From positions 1-64,000 of the forward strand of contig MU385789.1 of NCBI GenBank assembly GCA_022497155.1: a stretch of DNA of 64,000 bases, given 5' to 3'. The stretch comes from Whalleya microplaca. Taxonomy: Eukaryota > Ascomycota > Sordariomycetes > Xylariales > Xylariaceae. Positions 43,089-58,600 of this stretch are shown here, piece by piece; within the stretch, counting starts at the first letter, position 1; every line of letters starts with the position of its first letter. The translations under genes and the position numbers were made by a program. The notes below the pieces were generated by a model. The model had not been told where the DNA came from. It worked only from the letters and a program-made list of their open reading frames with translations, and did no database searches.

Positions 43089-46000
43089 TTACCTTCCCGT
43101 CAGAAAAATTCGCGTCCCGAGAATTAAAAAAAACTTAACGAACTGGTCCGTTTTAGGATCGAACCCTAAGTAACTCTTAGGCAGAGGAAGGATGCTCTCG
43201 GTTTTATATATTAACTATTGTATTATTGGGCCCTTATTATTAGTGGGTAAGGTTAACGTGTTTTATATATTTAGTTGTTTGTTGGAAGGGTATCTATTAG
43301 TAGGTGTTTTATTTATATCTAGCTTTACGTAACCCCCTGGCTAATTGGGATGTCGCCTTATTATTATTTTTATAAGGGGGGTTGTTCTTTTTAAATTCGG
43401 CAGCTTTTCGCTAGTTATTTAATCGCATTAGGGGGTTAGTTTTATTAGGGTTTTTATTGTAGTAGCGTTATAGCGCGGTTGCGCTGTTTTTAAAGCTTTT
43501 AATATCGTATTATTTAGGGTTAGGGTTTTATTTTTTTTATTACACTTAATATTATAATTTCTTACGATATATATATGACGATATAACGTAATCGACTTCC
43601 TATTTCTTTTTTTTATTAGGGCTAATTGCTTTATCTTTAAGGTTTTTATTAGCTTATTTTTATAATAGGTTATTTAGGTACTTGTGTAAGCGATTTATAT
43701 AAAACACGCGGGATTTTTTCCAAATATCAGGCAACTTTAATTAGTAAAAGTGTCCGATTATTTTTTTTATCCGGTAGTGATTTCGTGTTATAAAAAAATT
43801 AAGCTTATTATTTGGGCGGTTAGTACCGGTACCCGGTTTTTTAAAAATATATATACAATTGCTAGGTCCGAAGTTAGGCTTTTTTCGATAGCGATTAGCT
43901 TATTTATTTATACGGGCTTGCAATCGAGTTATAATTTTTCGGGTAAAGTTTAAATAGTTTTTTAAAATTTGGGCAGTTACTTGCGCATTTTTATAATTAA
44001 GGCGTTTATATAGTAGTAGAGTTGCTAAGTTTTAGGTATACGTTTCTTAATTAAAGGGCAGGGGTATAAGGAATTCGCGTTTTATTTTATAAGGTAAATA
44101 TCCGATAGACTTATAGGGCAAGCTTGCTTATATAATGTCGGCTGTAGGGATAATGCTTAATTAGTTATTTTAATAATGGTTAATAAAAGGTTGTAATTGT
44201 TAATCGATATAGGCATTTATAATTTCGGCCTGTTTTGCGGTTTAGGAATAGCTTGCGGATAATAATTTTTATTTAATATCTAATATTTTAAATAGTTTGT
44301 CTATAAAGTCCGCGATAAATTAGGGTTTTCGGTTATTCCCGATTAATTAAGGTAGTTTATAAATACGTAAGGGTTTATAGTAGTATATTATTACTACATT
44401 TTTAGCTATAGCGGATTTTATATAGGGAGTATATTATGACCGTTTGTTTAAACGGTATATTATTACCAATAAATTATTATATCTTTTTTTATTAGTAGGT
44501 ATAGATTTAAAGTCTATTATTAAATATTGTTAAATCTTTAAGGGTATTAATAATAGTTTTAAAAGTCCCGGCTTTTTATTCCTAGGGATTTTAAATAGTT
44601 AGCACTTATAGTTGTTGACGAAACGATTTATATCGGAGGCTTATCTAGGCTATTAATATTATTTAATTATTAATTGTTTAGTTTTAACCTGGCCTAGATA
44701 GCTTATTAGCAGTCGGAAGTAAGTTTCGGTTAATAATTTAATACGTAGCTAGTTTTGGTTAGGGACTATTAAGCGACTTATATATAATACTAATCGGCTA
44801 GTTATAGAAAAGTCGGGATGTAGCGGATTAGTGTAGGCATACTTCCGGTAAGTGTTAAGGTTACGATATGTGGCGTTAGTTTTTAGTAGTAAATCTACTA
44901 ATTTGACGCTAGAGTTGGGGGGTGGGTTTATACCTTAGTTTAATATAAATATGTCTATTTTTTTATTTTATATTTTTATTATGGCTATGTCGATATAAGA
45001 GATTACTGTATCGATAATAGTGGGTGTTACGGAAGATTAGGGAACGGGTTAAAATAAAGTTATCGTGCGGTAGGCTTTTTGTTTAGCTTTTTGTATTTTT
45101 AGGTTCTCGAATTTTTTAAATAAAATATTAGCTAATATATTTTTTGATTCTGGTTAGTAGGTAATAGTAAAATGGTATTAAGTTAATAGTTTTGCCTATC
45201 TAGTTTAGCGAGTGTTTAGGAGTTTTTTAGTATTAAAATATTTTAAAGCGCGGTAGTTAGTTATTATAAGAAACGGATAGGGGTTTTATAAACCGATTAG
45301 CTTAGTTTTCTAGTTTTATAATATACGAATTACTGTTAATATTTTTTTGTTATAAATGTTATAGTTAAGTTCGGCCTTTTGTATAGTTTTGGAGTAATAT
45401 ATAATAGGGTATTATTCGGAATTTTCCGAAAGTTGCTAGAATATCGCTTTTGTAATTATATCTTTAAATGCGTTAGTTTTTAATCTGGTTTTTAAGTTAT
45501 ATAAAAAATGACGGAGTATGGGCGTATGTATTAAGTAATATTTTAGGTCCTTAAAGGCTTGTTGGCATTTATGGGTTTAATTAAAGGCTTTTTCTTTTCG
45601 GGTGAGGTTTGTGAGTGGTTTAGTTATCCTGTTATATTTTTATACGAATTACCGATAAAAGTTATAAAAGTTTAGGAAAGATTATATATTTTTTATATTT
45701 TTAGGTTTTTTTTATAACTCGATAGCCTGGATTTTTTTAGGATTTATAGCAATTTTGTTAGTGTTTATAATAAATCTTAGGAATTTGGTTTTCTGGACGT
45801 AAAATTTATATTTAAATAAATCGGCTTATAATTCTATAGCCTGGAGTCGGGCTAATACCTTATTGATATGTTTGATATAGTCGGCTTCGTTTTTGGAGAA
45901 GATTAAAATATTATTGATATATGTATTATAAAAGTTGTTTAAATATTTTATTAGGGTATTATTGATATATTTTTGAAAGGTCGAAGGTTTATTAGTTAAT

Positions 46001-49000
46001 TTAAAGGGGAGAATTTTATATTTATACGTTTTATATTTAATACAGAAAGTCGTTAATTTTTCGGTATCTGGATATATTTATATATAATGGAACGTTTAAC
46101 GAATGTCGATTTTAGTAAATATTTTAGCTTTGGAGATACGCGATAGGGTCTTATTAATAAGGGGTAAAAGATAGCGGTTTTTGCGTGTAATAGTATTTAG
46201 CTTGCGATAGTTTATATAAAAATGTATCTTTTTATTTAGCTTGGCTATAAAAAAGATAGGAGTAGTTTAAGGGGCGGCGTTTAATTCGATAAATTTTTTA
46301 TATAAGTTATTAGTAATATATTAGCGGCAAATCTTTAATTCTTTTAAGGATATTTTATATAAGGGGTTATATTTTAATTTATTAGGGGTTTTTTTTAATT
46401 GGATTTTATGATTTACTTTGGGTTGGCGAGGGGGTAACTTGTTAAAGTTTATTTTATTAAATATATTTAGGTATTAGTAATGGATTTTAGGTATTATTTC
46501 TAGAGCTTTTTAACGGAGTTTTATTTTGTCGCAACTTAAAAAGGCCTTATATTTTAAGTTATTAATGTGTCGGTCGATTTTATATAAACTGGTTATACCT
46601 AGATAATTTTTTTTAGTTACGTAATAAAAAGTTATTACTTTAATAAATATTATGTCGGCTAATTAATTGCGGAATTAAGTTAAGTAGTTACGCTTTAGCC
46701 GGTAGCGGTTATATTAGTTGCGTAACGGGAAAGCTTGATTTAAAGTGTTTTTATAGCGTTTGCGGCGTTTTTTAGGAATAGGGGGTAGTGGCTTTTATGG
46801 TTTTTTATTATCTGCTAGTGCTTTAGCTATAGATAGTATGCTTTAGTTAAATTTATTAACTACTGTATAAGATATAGATTTCTTTAGATCCGGTATATAG
46901 GTAAACTATTTTAAAATAATAATAGGGGTTAGTATGGGGGCTTTTAAGCGTTGGTCGGCGGCTTTAGCCTTTTTTAGCTTAACCTTTAATTCCTTTATGT
47001 ATTATTAAATTAGTTTTTTATAGGATATAGTTTATATTTTAGGCTCCGGGGCTTAAAAGAGTCTCGGAATGTCTTTTAGATTTAGATTAAAGCGATTGTA
47101 TTAACTTATTATATAGCGCTAATCCTTATTGGTTATTTATTGCTCGCATTATTATATATCTTTTAAAAAGGTCCCTTATCGATTAGGGATTAACTGTTTA
47201 GCTTTATCGATAAAGATATTAGTATTAATAGTAGGTTTTTAGTTATTAGGAAATAGGAGGCGTTATCGCTTAATATCTATATATATATTATATTTTTTGA
47301 ATTATTTTTTATTAATAATAATATCGGGGGTTATGTCGATAATTATAAAGGGGATATTAGGTATGTATCGGTATTAGATTTGGTAGTGTGCGAAAATGAT
47401 TATATTTATTACTTAGATTGATTATTTATTATAATTATTAATGCGACTTAATTAGAATTTAGTGATTAACTGAGGTTTTAAGTATTTAAGAATTTTACGG
47501 GTAAATGTTATATTTATAAATATATATCTATTTGTTCCCATATTTTGTAAAGAAATTTTAATAGTTAAAAATAGTTTATTATAAGCTATCGTATTTTTAA
47601 AAAGGAAGGGTTTTTTACCGAGTATTTTATTTAGGAAGTTGAATGATATTTTATCTGTACCGAAATTTATTATTGATACTTTTTTTGGGAAGGAGGTAAT
47701 GTTTTCCAGGTAGGTTAGTTTCTCGTATCTAACTGATTTAGGAGCTTGCTATAATTTGATTCGGGAACCGGAGTATGGTTATACTTAGCTATAATTGATA
47801 ATAAGAGAACGTTTTTTTTAGTATTAATTATAATTTTGGTTAAACTTTTTTTTTTATTAGGATATTTCCGGCTGTAATAGCCTTTTTTTTTATAGTATTA
47901 ATATCGGTTTTTAATAATAAGAAAAGCTTTTTCTTTATCGGTTAGTTTAGTTATTTAGCGATTTTTTAACACGCGGGGCTTAATTTCCGTAGTTTTGCCT
48001 TTATTTTTTTTATTTTTATTTTTATTTTTATTTTTTTTAAAGTGTTTTTTTTTTGCTATTTTATATATAAAAGCGGTTTTAGATCTAATTAAAGTATAGC
48101 GGGTAAAGTTATAGTTTAGATCGATATAATGCGGGGTTAGGGCTAGTTTTAATTAGGTGGTTAAAACTTGTCGGAATTTTTGTTTTTATATAGTGGTGGG
48201 AATGCTTGTTTCGCTTGCGGTATAAATAAACTTGTTTTTAAAAGTATCGAAATCGGTATTAGGTATTATTTTTATATTATAAAGTTTTGCTTTTACTTTT
48301 TTAGATTAATTGCGATCGAAATATTATTAATGTAAACGGGTAAATAAGGTTTTTATATTTGTAATTTTATCCGGGTATGTTTTTTGGAAATAGGGTCGGA
48401 AATTTTTGGCTATATTACTTTTTAATCGAGATTATATTTCGGCGAGTTTTATACGGTCGGAATCGAAATAATTTGTATTAATAACTAACTTATTTTATAT
48501 TTAAGTGTATTAATTTTTAAATTTTATAGTATTTTTATCGGGATTATTATAGAAGTTAGGTATATTAATTTTAGTACTTTTTTTAGATTTAGAGGTAGAT
48601 ATAGTAGTTGCTATATTAGCTTTATATAGGCGGTTTTTTAATTTTACTATTTCCCGGTCGCGATTTTTTAATTATTTATCTTATCGGCTTACCTTATTTA
48701 ATGTAATACTTAATCCTAATCTAGGAACGGAAATATTATTACCTATATCGGAATTTAAATAATAAAAATGGTGGGAATGGTAAAAATAGTAGGTAGAATC
48801 GGAATCCGATAAGTTAGGATTATCGTCGGGAGGGTTACTTCCGGCAGCCCTGCCTGTAATAAGTAAGTCCGCCGATTTTTAACAGCTTATATTAGGATAC
48901 GGGATAGGTATAACGGGATTAAATAATCGTTCCGATCTTTTCTTTTTTTAACTATTTCGAAAAGACTATAATATTTTATCGCAAATCTCGTTTTCCCGAC

Positions 49001-49947
49001 TATTTTAAAAAAGTAGTTGCTTAAATTAATAGACTCTTTTTCCGAAAAATAAGGCGGATTTATATAGGACGTTTATATTATAAAGTAAAATTTCTAAAGC
49101 TTTTAATAAGGAATTTACCTAATTATTATACGCTATTATTATAATATTGCGTATTTTAAATTCGTTAAATAGTGCGACCGGGGATTTTATAAAAGTTTTA
49201 AAAAAACTATTATAGTTAACTATACCTTTATAATTAGGCTATATTATAATACTTTTAGCGCTTAATAGCTAAAACGGGAAAGTAGGCTTAGCTAGCTGTT
49301 TATTATATTTGGCTGCAATAGTTTTTATTCGCTTTTATAAGTTAGTATTTTATGCTCCTACATTAATATTTATAGTTAGCTGGGTTATTTTAGGTATAAA
49401 AGTTTTAAAAAGTTTTTACGCGTTTATTACTGTCGTATTATTATTTATATAATTATTTTTCTCCTATATAGTTGCAATATTTTAACTAAGTTATAAAAAA
49501 ATCTGGAATATTCGATATATAAATATAGATTGGCGTGCTAGTTTAATAGGGTTAATTTATCGATCGGTATTCGGGAAGTTACCTTTTATATTACTTTTTT
49601 CGAATCGGACTTACTTGCGTATATTTTAAATAACTTTTTTAATTTAAGCGATACGTACGGTAGCTATAATTGCCGGTATTATAATCAGTTCGGACTACTA
49701 TTTTAACGTAACTGCTACAGACTTAGGTTCGGGATTAGGGTGTAATATGGTAGTAACTTTTTTGTCGCTAATATTATTTAGGTTTAAGTTTAATATATTA
49801 AGGCTATAGAACGATTCGAAATCGGCTTTAAGTATAAGATCGGACTAGGGATTATATATAAGTATATTAAGTAGGGAATAAAATAACTAATTAGTTAGGG
49901 ATATTTTAAAAGCCTTCCTAGGCTGTAATGGTTTGATTTTAATATTA

Positions 49948-50162
49948 TGTTACGTGTTATAAGGGTTTAAGTAGTTTGGCGACCTAATTCCTGTGTATTT
50001 TTATAGAATACTAAAATAGAGGAAAAAGGAAGGAATCTAAACTAAAAAGTCGGCCGAGAAATTTACCATACATATCAGGTGTAGGGCTTAAGCTGTAATT
50101 ACGTAATGTGCACAGACCATACCTTAAATCCCGTACCTAATCCCTTGTCCTGTGCCATAACA
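49948..50162 (-). repeat. 5' LTR of the 42.9-50.2 kb gypsy element
   Basis: It begins TGTTACGTGTTATAAGG and ends GCCATAACA. It has kept more G and C than the left LTR. Confidence 0.92.
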
Positions 50163-51558
50163 ATATTTACTTAAAATAATTTTTATATTAATAAAGTTTC
50201 GTATATAAATTATCGATAATAATATACCAGTTAGCTTTTTATATATAATAAAATTTATATTTAATGCTTTAAAAAATTAAAATAATAAAATAATTATAAA
50301 ATAATCTTATAATAATTTATAATTATTAATTGATTTATTTTTTTAAATAACTTTTTATATATTTTTAATATTAATATCGTTTTCGCTATTATTTTTTCAA
50401 AAATATAAATTTATATATTTTCGAAAGCAGAAAAATTTGCGAGTAATAAATTTAATTATTACTTTTATTATATTTTATTTATTTATAAGCGAAAAAAAAA
50501 GTCGCTTTCGCTTAATTTTTTAATATAAAATAATTTAAGGCTTTTTTAAAAAAATAAAAATTACTTAATAATTATAAATATATAAAAATTATAAAATAAT
50601 TACAAAATAATTAAATATTAAATGTACTTTTTAAATTTATATATTAAGTTTTAAAATATTTTTTTTAGTTAGGTATAAAAAATATACTAATAAAAAGGAA
50701 TAAAAATATTAATCGGTAAAGCTATACCGCTTAAAGTCATCTTTTTATTATAAAAATAATATTTTTCCTTTAATTTTTCGTTTATATTAACTTCATTTAT
50801 ATTATTATTATCGAAACCTTCGGAAATCTCGGAATATTTCCGCGCAACTTAATTAAAATATTTTTCTTTTTCGGAACTAAAAAAAATTAAAATAAAAATA
50901 ATCCTAAAATAATTAAATATATACTACTTTATTTCGACTTATATTATTATAACTTACTTTTAAATTTCGGCTTTGTAATTAATTATAATAAAATTCTTTT
51001 TTTACTAAATATTAAATTATCGTTTAATTATTTATTTTAAATTATAGCGGGCTTTTTTTATATTAAAAGTTATAAAATCGAGATTTTTTTTTCGTTCCTA
51101 AGCCTTTTAAATATTCGGATTAATAGAAAATTTATTATCTAGCTTACGCCGTTTTATAACCGGAAATATAATACTAAAATTAATTTAAAACTAATTATTT
51201 TATAATTAATTTGTATATTTTATAATCGCATACTTATTTTAGGCTTTTAGAAATAATAAAATAAGATTAAAAATAATATTATAACTATAATATAATTATT
51301 AAAGAGTTAAAAATATTATAAAAAACTATTAAAATAAATGCTAAAATTTAAGCGAGAGAAAGTAAAGCTAGTAGTTAAAAAATAAAACTACCTAAAATCT
51401 TAAATTATTCCTTCCGTTTTTAAAAATCACGCATTTTTATTATAAAAATAATAAAAATATAACGAATAAAAAGGACTTTTTTAATATATATATATTAAAT
51501 ATAATTTAATAAAAATTATATTATTAATATATTAAGTTAAATATATTAATTAATATAT

Positions 51559-51594
<36 letters not shown>

Positions 51595-52469
51595 TATAAT
51601 ATTAAATAGTTAATATTATTTTAAAATAATATTAAATATAATATATTATAAAACTCACGCCTGGACTATTATAGCTAGAGGCAAGGCTTTAATATAGGTA
51701 TTAATTATATATTTATAAATAGATAAAAAGAAAAGCTATTTCGGACTATAAGAATTGCTTAAAAAACTTAAGCCGGGTATCCTACCGGGCGGTAACTATT
51801 CTGCCGTACTATTACCGATTAATATACGGGATATATGTAGTAATAGGTAGTCTGTATATTATATAAATATATACCTCCCGTAACTACTCTCCCAAAAAAA
51901 AAAGGGTATAAGATCCGAAAGGGGATTAAACCCCGACTTTCTTACGTATGTTTATTTTTCTAAAATGCTTTTTAGCAAAAAAAAGGATTACCTCGGGTAT
52001 TTATTTAAACTATTACGCTATCGGGCCTTTATTTTAATAAATAGTAATATAAACTTCTTTATACTTTATTAAAACCCGTCTTTATAAAATACTATATATA
52101 TATACTTTATAATTGTAGCTTCTCTTTTACTATTTCTATTATTACTTTATTAGTTCCTCCCGTGCTTACGGGCTGCTATCTGTCGTTTTAATACGGGTTT
52201 ATTGTTATTCGGGTAATTTAAATCGAATCGATCTTTTTCCGCCGCTTACTTTTATAATATTAGTTAGATAAAAAGACTAACTACCTTTAGATTATTTATA
52301 TAAAACTTATTTAATTTAGCTATAGCGTTTTTAAAATTCCATATAAAATATTATTTATTATTAATATTTTATCCGATTTATTTAATTTTATATTAAAGCT
52401 TATAATAGTATAGCTATAACGTTAATACCGTTTTTATAACCTATTTGTTTTGGCGTTTAATTTAATTAT
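50163..52469. repeat. RIP-degraded AT-rich spacer between gypsy elements
   Basis: 2.3 kb of nearly pure A+T with stops in all frames, probably an older repeat into which both gypsy elements inserted. It includes a TA microsatellite at about 51555-51595. Around 51780-51900 a slightly GC-richer patch remains. No gene is present. Confidence 0.75.
51555..51595. repeat. TA dinucleotide microsatellite
   Basis: A nearly uninterrupted TA run of about 40 bases inside the AT-rich spacer. Confidence 0.8.
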
Positions 52470-52696
52470 TGTCTTGGGACAGGGTGTCAGGGTAAAGGAG
52501 GTGCCACTTTATAGCTTCGCTAATCGGAAGTAATTAAGGCGACGAAACAAAAAAGTCACTTATAACGGCGATTGATCGAAAGGAGAGATGTGTCTATTGT
52601 CGGCGACGAAACTGTCTGAGCTATATATATTCTATTTAAGAATAAAAGAAAAAAACAAGCGATATATATATATTACGGCACACTAGCTCTATAACA
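52470..52696 (-). repeat. 3' LTR of the 52.5-64.0 kb gypsy element
   Basis: It begins TGTCTTGGGACAGGGTG and ends CTCTATAACA. It is the less mutated of the pair. Confidence 0.9.
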
Positions 52697-55600
52697 TTCT
52701 TCCTAGATTTTGTTATAAATATTTTTATTACAAAAAAATCTAATTAATTAATACAAACGCAAAAAGTATTTACCTTATTTACTTTTTATAAGCTTTCGCT
52801 TCAGGCTTAACTGCCCTTTTTTTTTTATTTAGTTCTACATACTTTCTAATAAACCTACGTTATTTTATATATTTTAATCGATTAAGCTTAATAAAAAAAA
52901 AAGTTCTCTATCGATTAATAATAGCCATACGTCTTTCGTAATCTGCCTAACTATTCTATCCCACAAAAAAAGTAGGCTATAGTCGTTTTCCTAGCGCAGT
53001 AAACTTATTTTTTACTTATTTATATAAAATATAAACTTTCCTATTTCGATAAGTAACTTCTTATCGTTCTTTTAAAAAAAATTAATATTAATCGAAATTT
53101 AAAAAACTTATATAAACTTTATATAATTTAAGCTGGCGTCGGGATATTTTTTTCGTTTAAAATAAACTAGGGGCAGAGGTAGGCTTAAATTTGGGCTTTC
53201 GTTTTAGTTTATTAGAGCTATCGGGTTAATTAATAACCCTATAAACTATTATTTGCTTTATTTTCGTAATCTAGCTTTTCATTTCTCGTTTTTTATTAAT
53301 AAAATAAGGATTTTTATAAAAGCGAAAAAATGTAATAGGGAAGCGAAAAAAGCGAAAGATTAAATAAGCCACCCAAAAGCCGTAATTAAACCTATCTTAT
53401 TATTATATTATTTAAACAAATCTAATATAAATAAAAACTATACTATTTTATTAGACCTAAATCTAGCGCAATCGATTAAAAATAGCCCGAGCTCTTTTTT
53501 TATTATAAATATTTATAGAGTTAAACAAAAAAGCAATACAAGTTTTTACTAATATAACAATTAAAAAAAAATAAAAGCTACTTTTTTTCTTAACGTCAGT
53601 AGTTATAAAGTCGCGTAAATATATAAATGCCGTTAATATAAAAAACCGGGGGTTATTTAAAATAATCCGAAAAAAAAATTAGTTATTAATTTAAGTAACC
53701 CTTTAATTAAACTTTATAGTAATTTTAAGGTAAACTTCCGTTTTAATAAGTTTTTCCTTAAAAGTAACAATACTTATTTAAATTATAATAGCTATAGAAA
53801 TAGTATCGCAATATTAATGCTTATAATAAGCAAAAAAAATATTATATAAACTTAATACTTTATCTACTTTCTATCTATTTTTATTATAACTAAAAGAGAC
53901 GTTTCGATTAAAAATAACTTCAGATACTTTATCGCTTCTAATTAATAAGAAATCTGTTTTTAGGAAATCGATAATTTACTTAATCTCTTGCCTTAAATGC
54001 TACAGCCTATTCTTAGTCCAAAATCCAGATCCGTATATCTTAATAAAAAAGCCGCGAAATTAATTAATAATATAAAAATTAACATTAGCTACTATAATAA
54101 ACGTACTAAAATTTAAAGGGAGAAGTTATTTTTATAAAAGCGAACTAATAAATAAAGTTATTCCAGCCTTATATTTAGGGTCGGAATTAGCCGCAAACTT
54201 AATTTTAGCCTTATTTTTAAGTATAGCCTCAAATTTAATATTAGCTTTTAAAACAGGCTTAAGGTTCTTACGGGCCGCTTAATTAATTTTTTTATTCTTA
54301 TTCCGGTTTTTATACCTATTTTTCCTTTTTTTAAATAACTTTTTAAACTATAACAGCTATAACGATATCTTAATATATAAAAAATAAAATTTAAGGTATA
54401 ATGCTATAGCAATAAACTAATATAAAATTATAAAAAAACTAAACTAATTAATTAAAAACAATAAAAAGTAAAAGAAAAAAATTAATAAATAATTAGGTTA
54501 AAATTATTAATAAATTAGTATAAAAAAAACTTTTTTACGCTAGGTTTTAATTTGTAACAAATAAAAATAAATTAAAAAGTCTTTTTTATCTTTAATTAGT
54601 CATTTAAACTTATAATAAACCAGATATTAAATATAATAAAGCATTTAGGTCGTTATTACTAATTTTAAAAATCGGCTTGCTCGATTTAGCCTTAGTACAC
54701 TTTCTAAATTACTTATTATACCCTCTATTTATTTTATCCTTATATTTTATACCCTCTTTTCCCTTTAATAACTATTACCCTAACTATCTATCCTCTATTT
54801 TCGCTTTATAATATTTACTTAATTAATTATTCGCAATTATATCGCAAAGCTCGTTATTATATAAAGGGCAAAAAGAAAAAAAAAGAACTCCTTTTATTAA
54901 ACGTTTACGTAAATCGTCCATTCCCCTCTCCTTTATAAAAAGTCCTATATTTAGGAGTTAAATCTCTTATTATAATAGCGTTAATTGAAAGCTAAATAAC
55001 CTTAAACGCTTTTATTAGATTATAATAATTTGTTAAAATCTAATAAATATTTAAGACGAAACGCGTATCGGCAATCCTCCTTTTAAAACTTGTAAAACAG
55101 GTATTAAACCCCCGCTATTTAATTAAATAAAATCTTATTAAAATAACCCTAGTTTCCGCAATCTTCCTTCTCGACTTCCTTATCCCACTTTATTTTACTA
55201 TCGCTTCCTTTCTAAAATAAGTAAATCGGCTATATAAACAGCTAAAAACTTTTATCGTTTTTTTTTTTTTATCGATTTATACCCTAACGTTAAGCTCCCT
55301 TTACGTCCTAAATCTACCGTTCCTAAACAATCGAAAACTCCTAACTCGATAATAAAAAACGTTAATTACGTCTTTAGTTCTTATTTTAATATTAAATCTA
55401 ATCGCTTTAATCTAAAGATTAATAAAAATAAGCTGCTTTTATTTTAAAAAAATAATATAAGCCGTTACCTTTTAAAAGCTAATATAACAAATAAATTTAT
55501 TTAGATAAATCCCTTCCTTATTTAATATATATAATTATTACTAATTAATATAAAATAATTCGATTAATAAATATTAAACTCCTTAATAATTTTAGGGAAA

Positions 55601-58600
55601 GTCGGTATTATATTTAGAAATTTACGGCCTCGAAATTTTATCGTAAAAGTTAAATATAAAAGCCTGCCCTAAAATATATTAAATATTTTAAAGCAATAAA
55701 ATACCCTCTCAATTAATAACATTCTTTCCTTATCGAGATCCGCAAAGCCAACCCTATTAATAACTTAATATTTCGTTTAATCGAAAATTACCGTACATAA
55801 TTTAAAGTCTTTATTTAAAAATATAATACTTATAATAAAGTCCTTTGCCGGCTTTATAAAAATCGGTTCGTTAGTTCTAAAAACGGGCGCTATAATAAAA
55901 TATAGCCATTCTATAAATATCGATTAATAAAAAGCTGGTTCGGGGGTTCGTATAAAAATTATATAATCGGTATTTAAACAAACAAATATTCGTTCCGGGA
56001 TAAAAAACATACACATTTAAAAGCTCGTCGATCGAAAGATCCTCCTCTTAATAGCGATATCAACTACAACAATTCTACTTTAATAAGTCGTTTTTAAGGT
56101 AATACATATCTGGGCTAAATTACCAAAGAAATCTGTCCTTTTTTACCGAAATTATAAGCGGCTTTATTTATAGCTCGTAATAATTTCCTTCATTTAATTA
56201 ATTAATTATATATTAAAATTTACGTCTATATTTTTTAATTTAAGCTCCTTTTCTTTTATTACTCCTTTATATCTACCGTAACCTTATAAAACCCTATTTT
56301 TATAAAATATTAATCTATATAAAACATAAAAAAAAATAATCCAATCTATTAATACTATTCTTCTAATACTCGATTATAAATTTCTCGCTCCGCTAATAAT
56401 ATCCCAGATAATCTAACTTTAACTATCCCTTTAGGTATTTTATCTCTTATAATCCTCCAATCTTTATTAAGCTCGACTTTTTTAATTTAGCTATAAATTA
56501 CCGGGCCTTTTTATATATTTTTATTCTAATATACCATATTATTATCTGCTAATTTAGCGTTTTTATAATTATCCCTTACTCCATTATAGCCACCTAACTA
56601 ATAGTTATTATAAAACTCGCTAAATTCCTAATACCTTTTTATATCTTATATAAATCTTTTTAGCCGATTAAAAAAAAATACTCCTTATAATATTACCCTA
56701 TTTAATTTTTTAAGAAAAAACTTATTTTATTTTTATTCTTTCGCAATTTAATAAAGCCTAATCCACTTATATTTCAGCTTCTTATTTTTAAATATATCAA
56801 TATCCCGTATTATATTATAAAATAAAACTAGACTACTTTACTTTAATAATTCTAACCGTCTTCTTAATAAATATTATCGATTATTTCGTTCCGCCGCTTT
56901 TTTTCGTTTCTTTATTAGAATCTATACTACTTTCGCGACATTCTTATCCTATTATTTAAATATCCTTACCTTTTTAGTAATAAAATCTTCCCTATTACGG
57001 ATATCCGACCAATTAAAAACCCGCTAAAATAATAAAACTATTTCGATCGGCATAATAAGTCTTCTATTATAGACCAGTTTATATAATATAAACTTATATT
57101 CTCATATAAACGTTCAATCAGCCTAAAATATAGCTTTAAACTTCTTAACCTATAATTTACTAATTCCTCCCGTTATACATATAAAGGATCTTATAATCGG
57201 TCGATAGCTTACCTTTATTTATCCTTATATCTAAAAGTGATATACAGGTCCGACTTATACTTTAACACCCAGCTATACAGCATTTTTAGCCACCTCTGCT
57301 TTATTCTTTAAGCCTCTATCGCATTTAATCATTATAAAGACACTATAATTAATATAAATATAGTCCCAAAAAAACTTCTATACCTTAATTGCTATAACAT
57401 TTTTTAATGCTTTAATTTTAGGCTACTTTAATAACTTATCTCTTATTTCGATAATAGCCGAATATTTATTATCGTTCGGGAAAAACTAAACATTAATAAT
57501 CTAAATAATTAATAATTATTCTAGCGTTAAAAAAAGTCCTTAATCTTTAAATCGTCTATCCGCAAAAGGCTGACATTTTAAGCAACACTTAACGGCAGTC
57601 TAGATTTCCTAATATATCCCTTTTTAATAATAAAACTTAACTATTTTATTATAAATTAATTCTCGTTTTTAATACATTCTAACTCTCGAGTAGTAATTCC
57701 TAATAATACGCTTTCGTTAATTAACATTATTAACGACACGCTATTAGCTATATTTCTTATAAGGTCTCCGCTACAAAATTCCCTTTTAAATTACGTATTT
57801 AACAGCCTCATTCCGGAAGCTTACTCTCACATAATATTGTCTCGTTATATCAGAACTTTTTAGTTAATTAGGTAACTCTAAAGTATTAAGGTATATTACG
57901 ATCTTTTAGGAAACCTTAAACCAATTTTCTAGCGGGTATAAAATAATAAATAGTAAAGAAAATTCCGGTACTTCTTATATTAATTTATCTAATTAAAGTA
58001 TTTTTGCTATAAAAATATTAAACTAAATATTAATAAAATTATCGACTTCTCCCTCTTATTAATTATCCAATTTATCGGATAGCCCTAATAGTTTACGTAA
58101 TAAACTATCCGCTACTTAATATCGTTTCCTAAGGATATGTTTTATTTTAAAATCGAATATTTTAATAAAAGCTATTTACCGGGTTAATGCCGCGCCAAAT
58201 AAGCTAGAAAATCCATTATTTAATTAAGCGATTAAAACTTTAGCATTAGTTTCGAAAACAAATCTTATGCCGTAAAAATAATTTTACAATTGTCGAAAAA
58301 ACTTAACTACCCCGAGGCATTTTCGTTTCGTAATATCGTAATTAAATTCTAGCCCTTTTTATACACCAGATTTAAATCTCGCAAGTCGAACGTATCCATC
58401 AATTTCCTATCCTAATATATACCCCCATTTTATACCTAATATATTAACTTTAAGCCAAATAATATATCCGTTTATATAATCGAATATAATCAAATAGGGT
58501 ATATTAATTAACGCTATCTTAAGTCTATTTATAGCTTATTATTACTCTATTCCCCACTCCCAATTTGCGTTTTTCCGAAGAAATTTTATCAGTAATAAAA

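Larger units (their letters stand above)
42874..50162 (-). mobile_element. full-length Ty3/gypsy retrotransposon, RIP-inactivated
   Basis: Two 215-bp LTRs (42874-43088 and 49948-50162) enclose 6.9 kb. ATATT on both outer sides (42869-42873 and 50163-50167) is the target duplication. The element reads leftward: the minus strand at 45895-45924 gives YINNILIFS, a RIP-altered form of the reverse-transcriptase YxDD box. Upstream on the same strand are recognisable RT blocks (46220-45930). A purine-rich tract, GACGGGAAGG, lies right before the left LTR on the minus strand and is the expected polypurine tract. Gag should lie near 48-49.8 kb, and RNase H/integrase near 43.2-45.7 kb. Stops are everywhere, so it is dead. 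CpA is depleted far more than TpG on the plus strand. Confidence 0.93.

Noticed and set aside
43141..43166. tRNA-like T-arm plus CCA on the minus strand (GGGTTCGATCC...GGACCA), or a primer-binding site next to the LTR
   Set aside because: No cloverleaf can be folded upstream. The element reads leftward, so this is the 3' side where a primer-binding site is not expected, and a purine-rich tract lies nearer the LTR.
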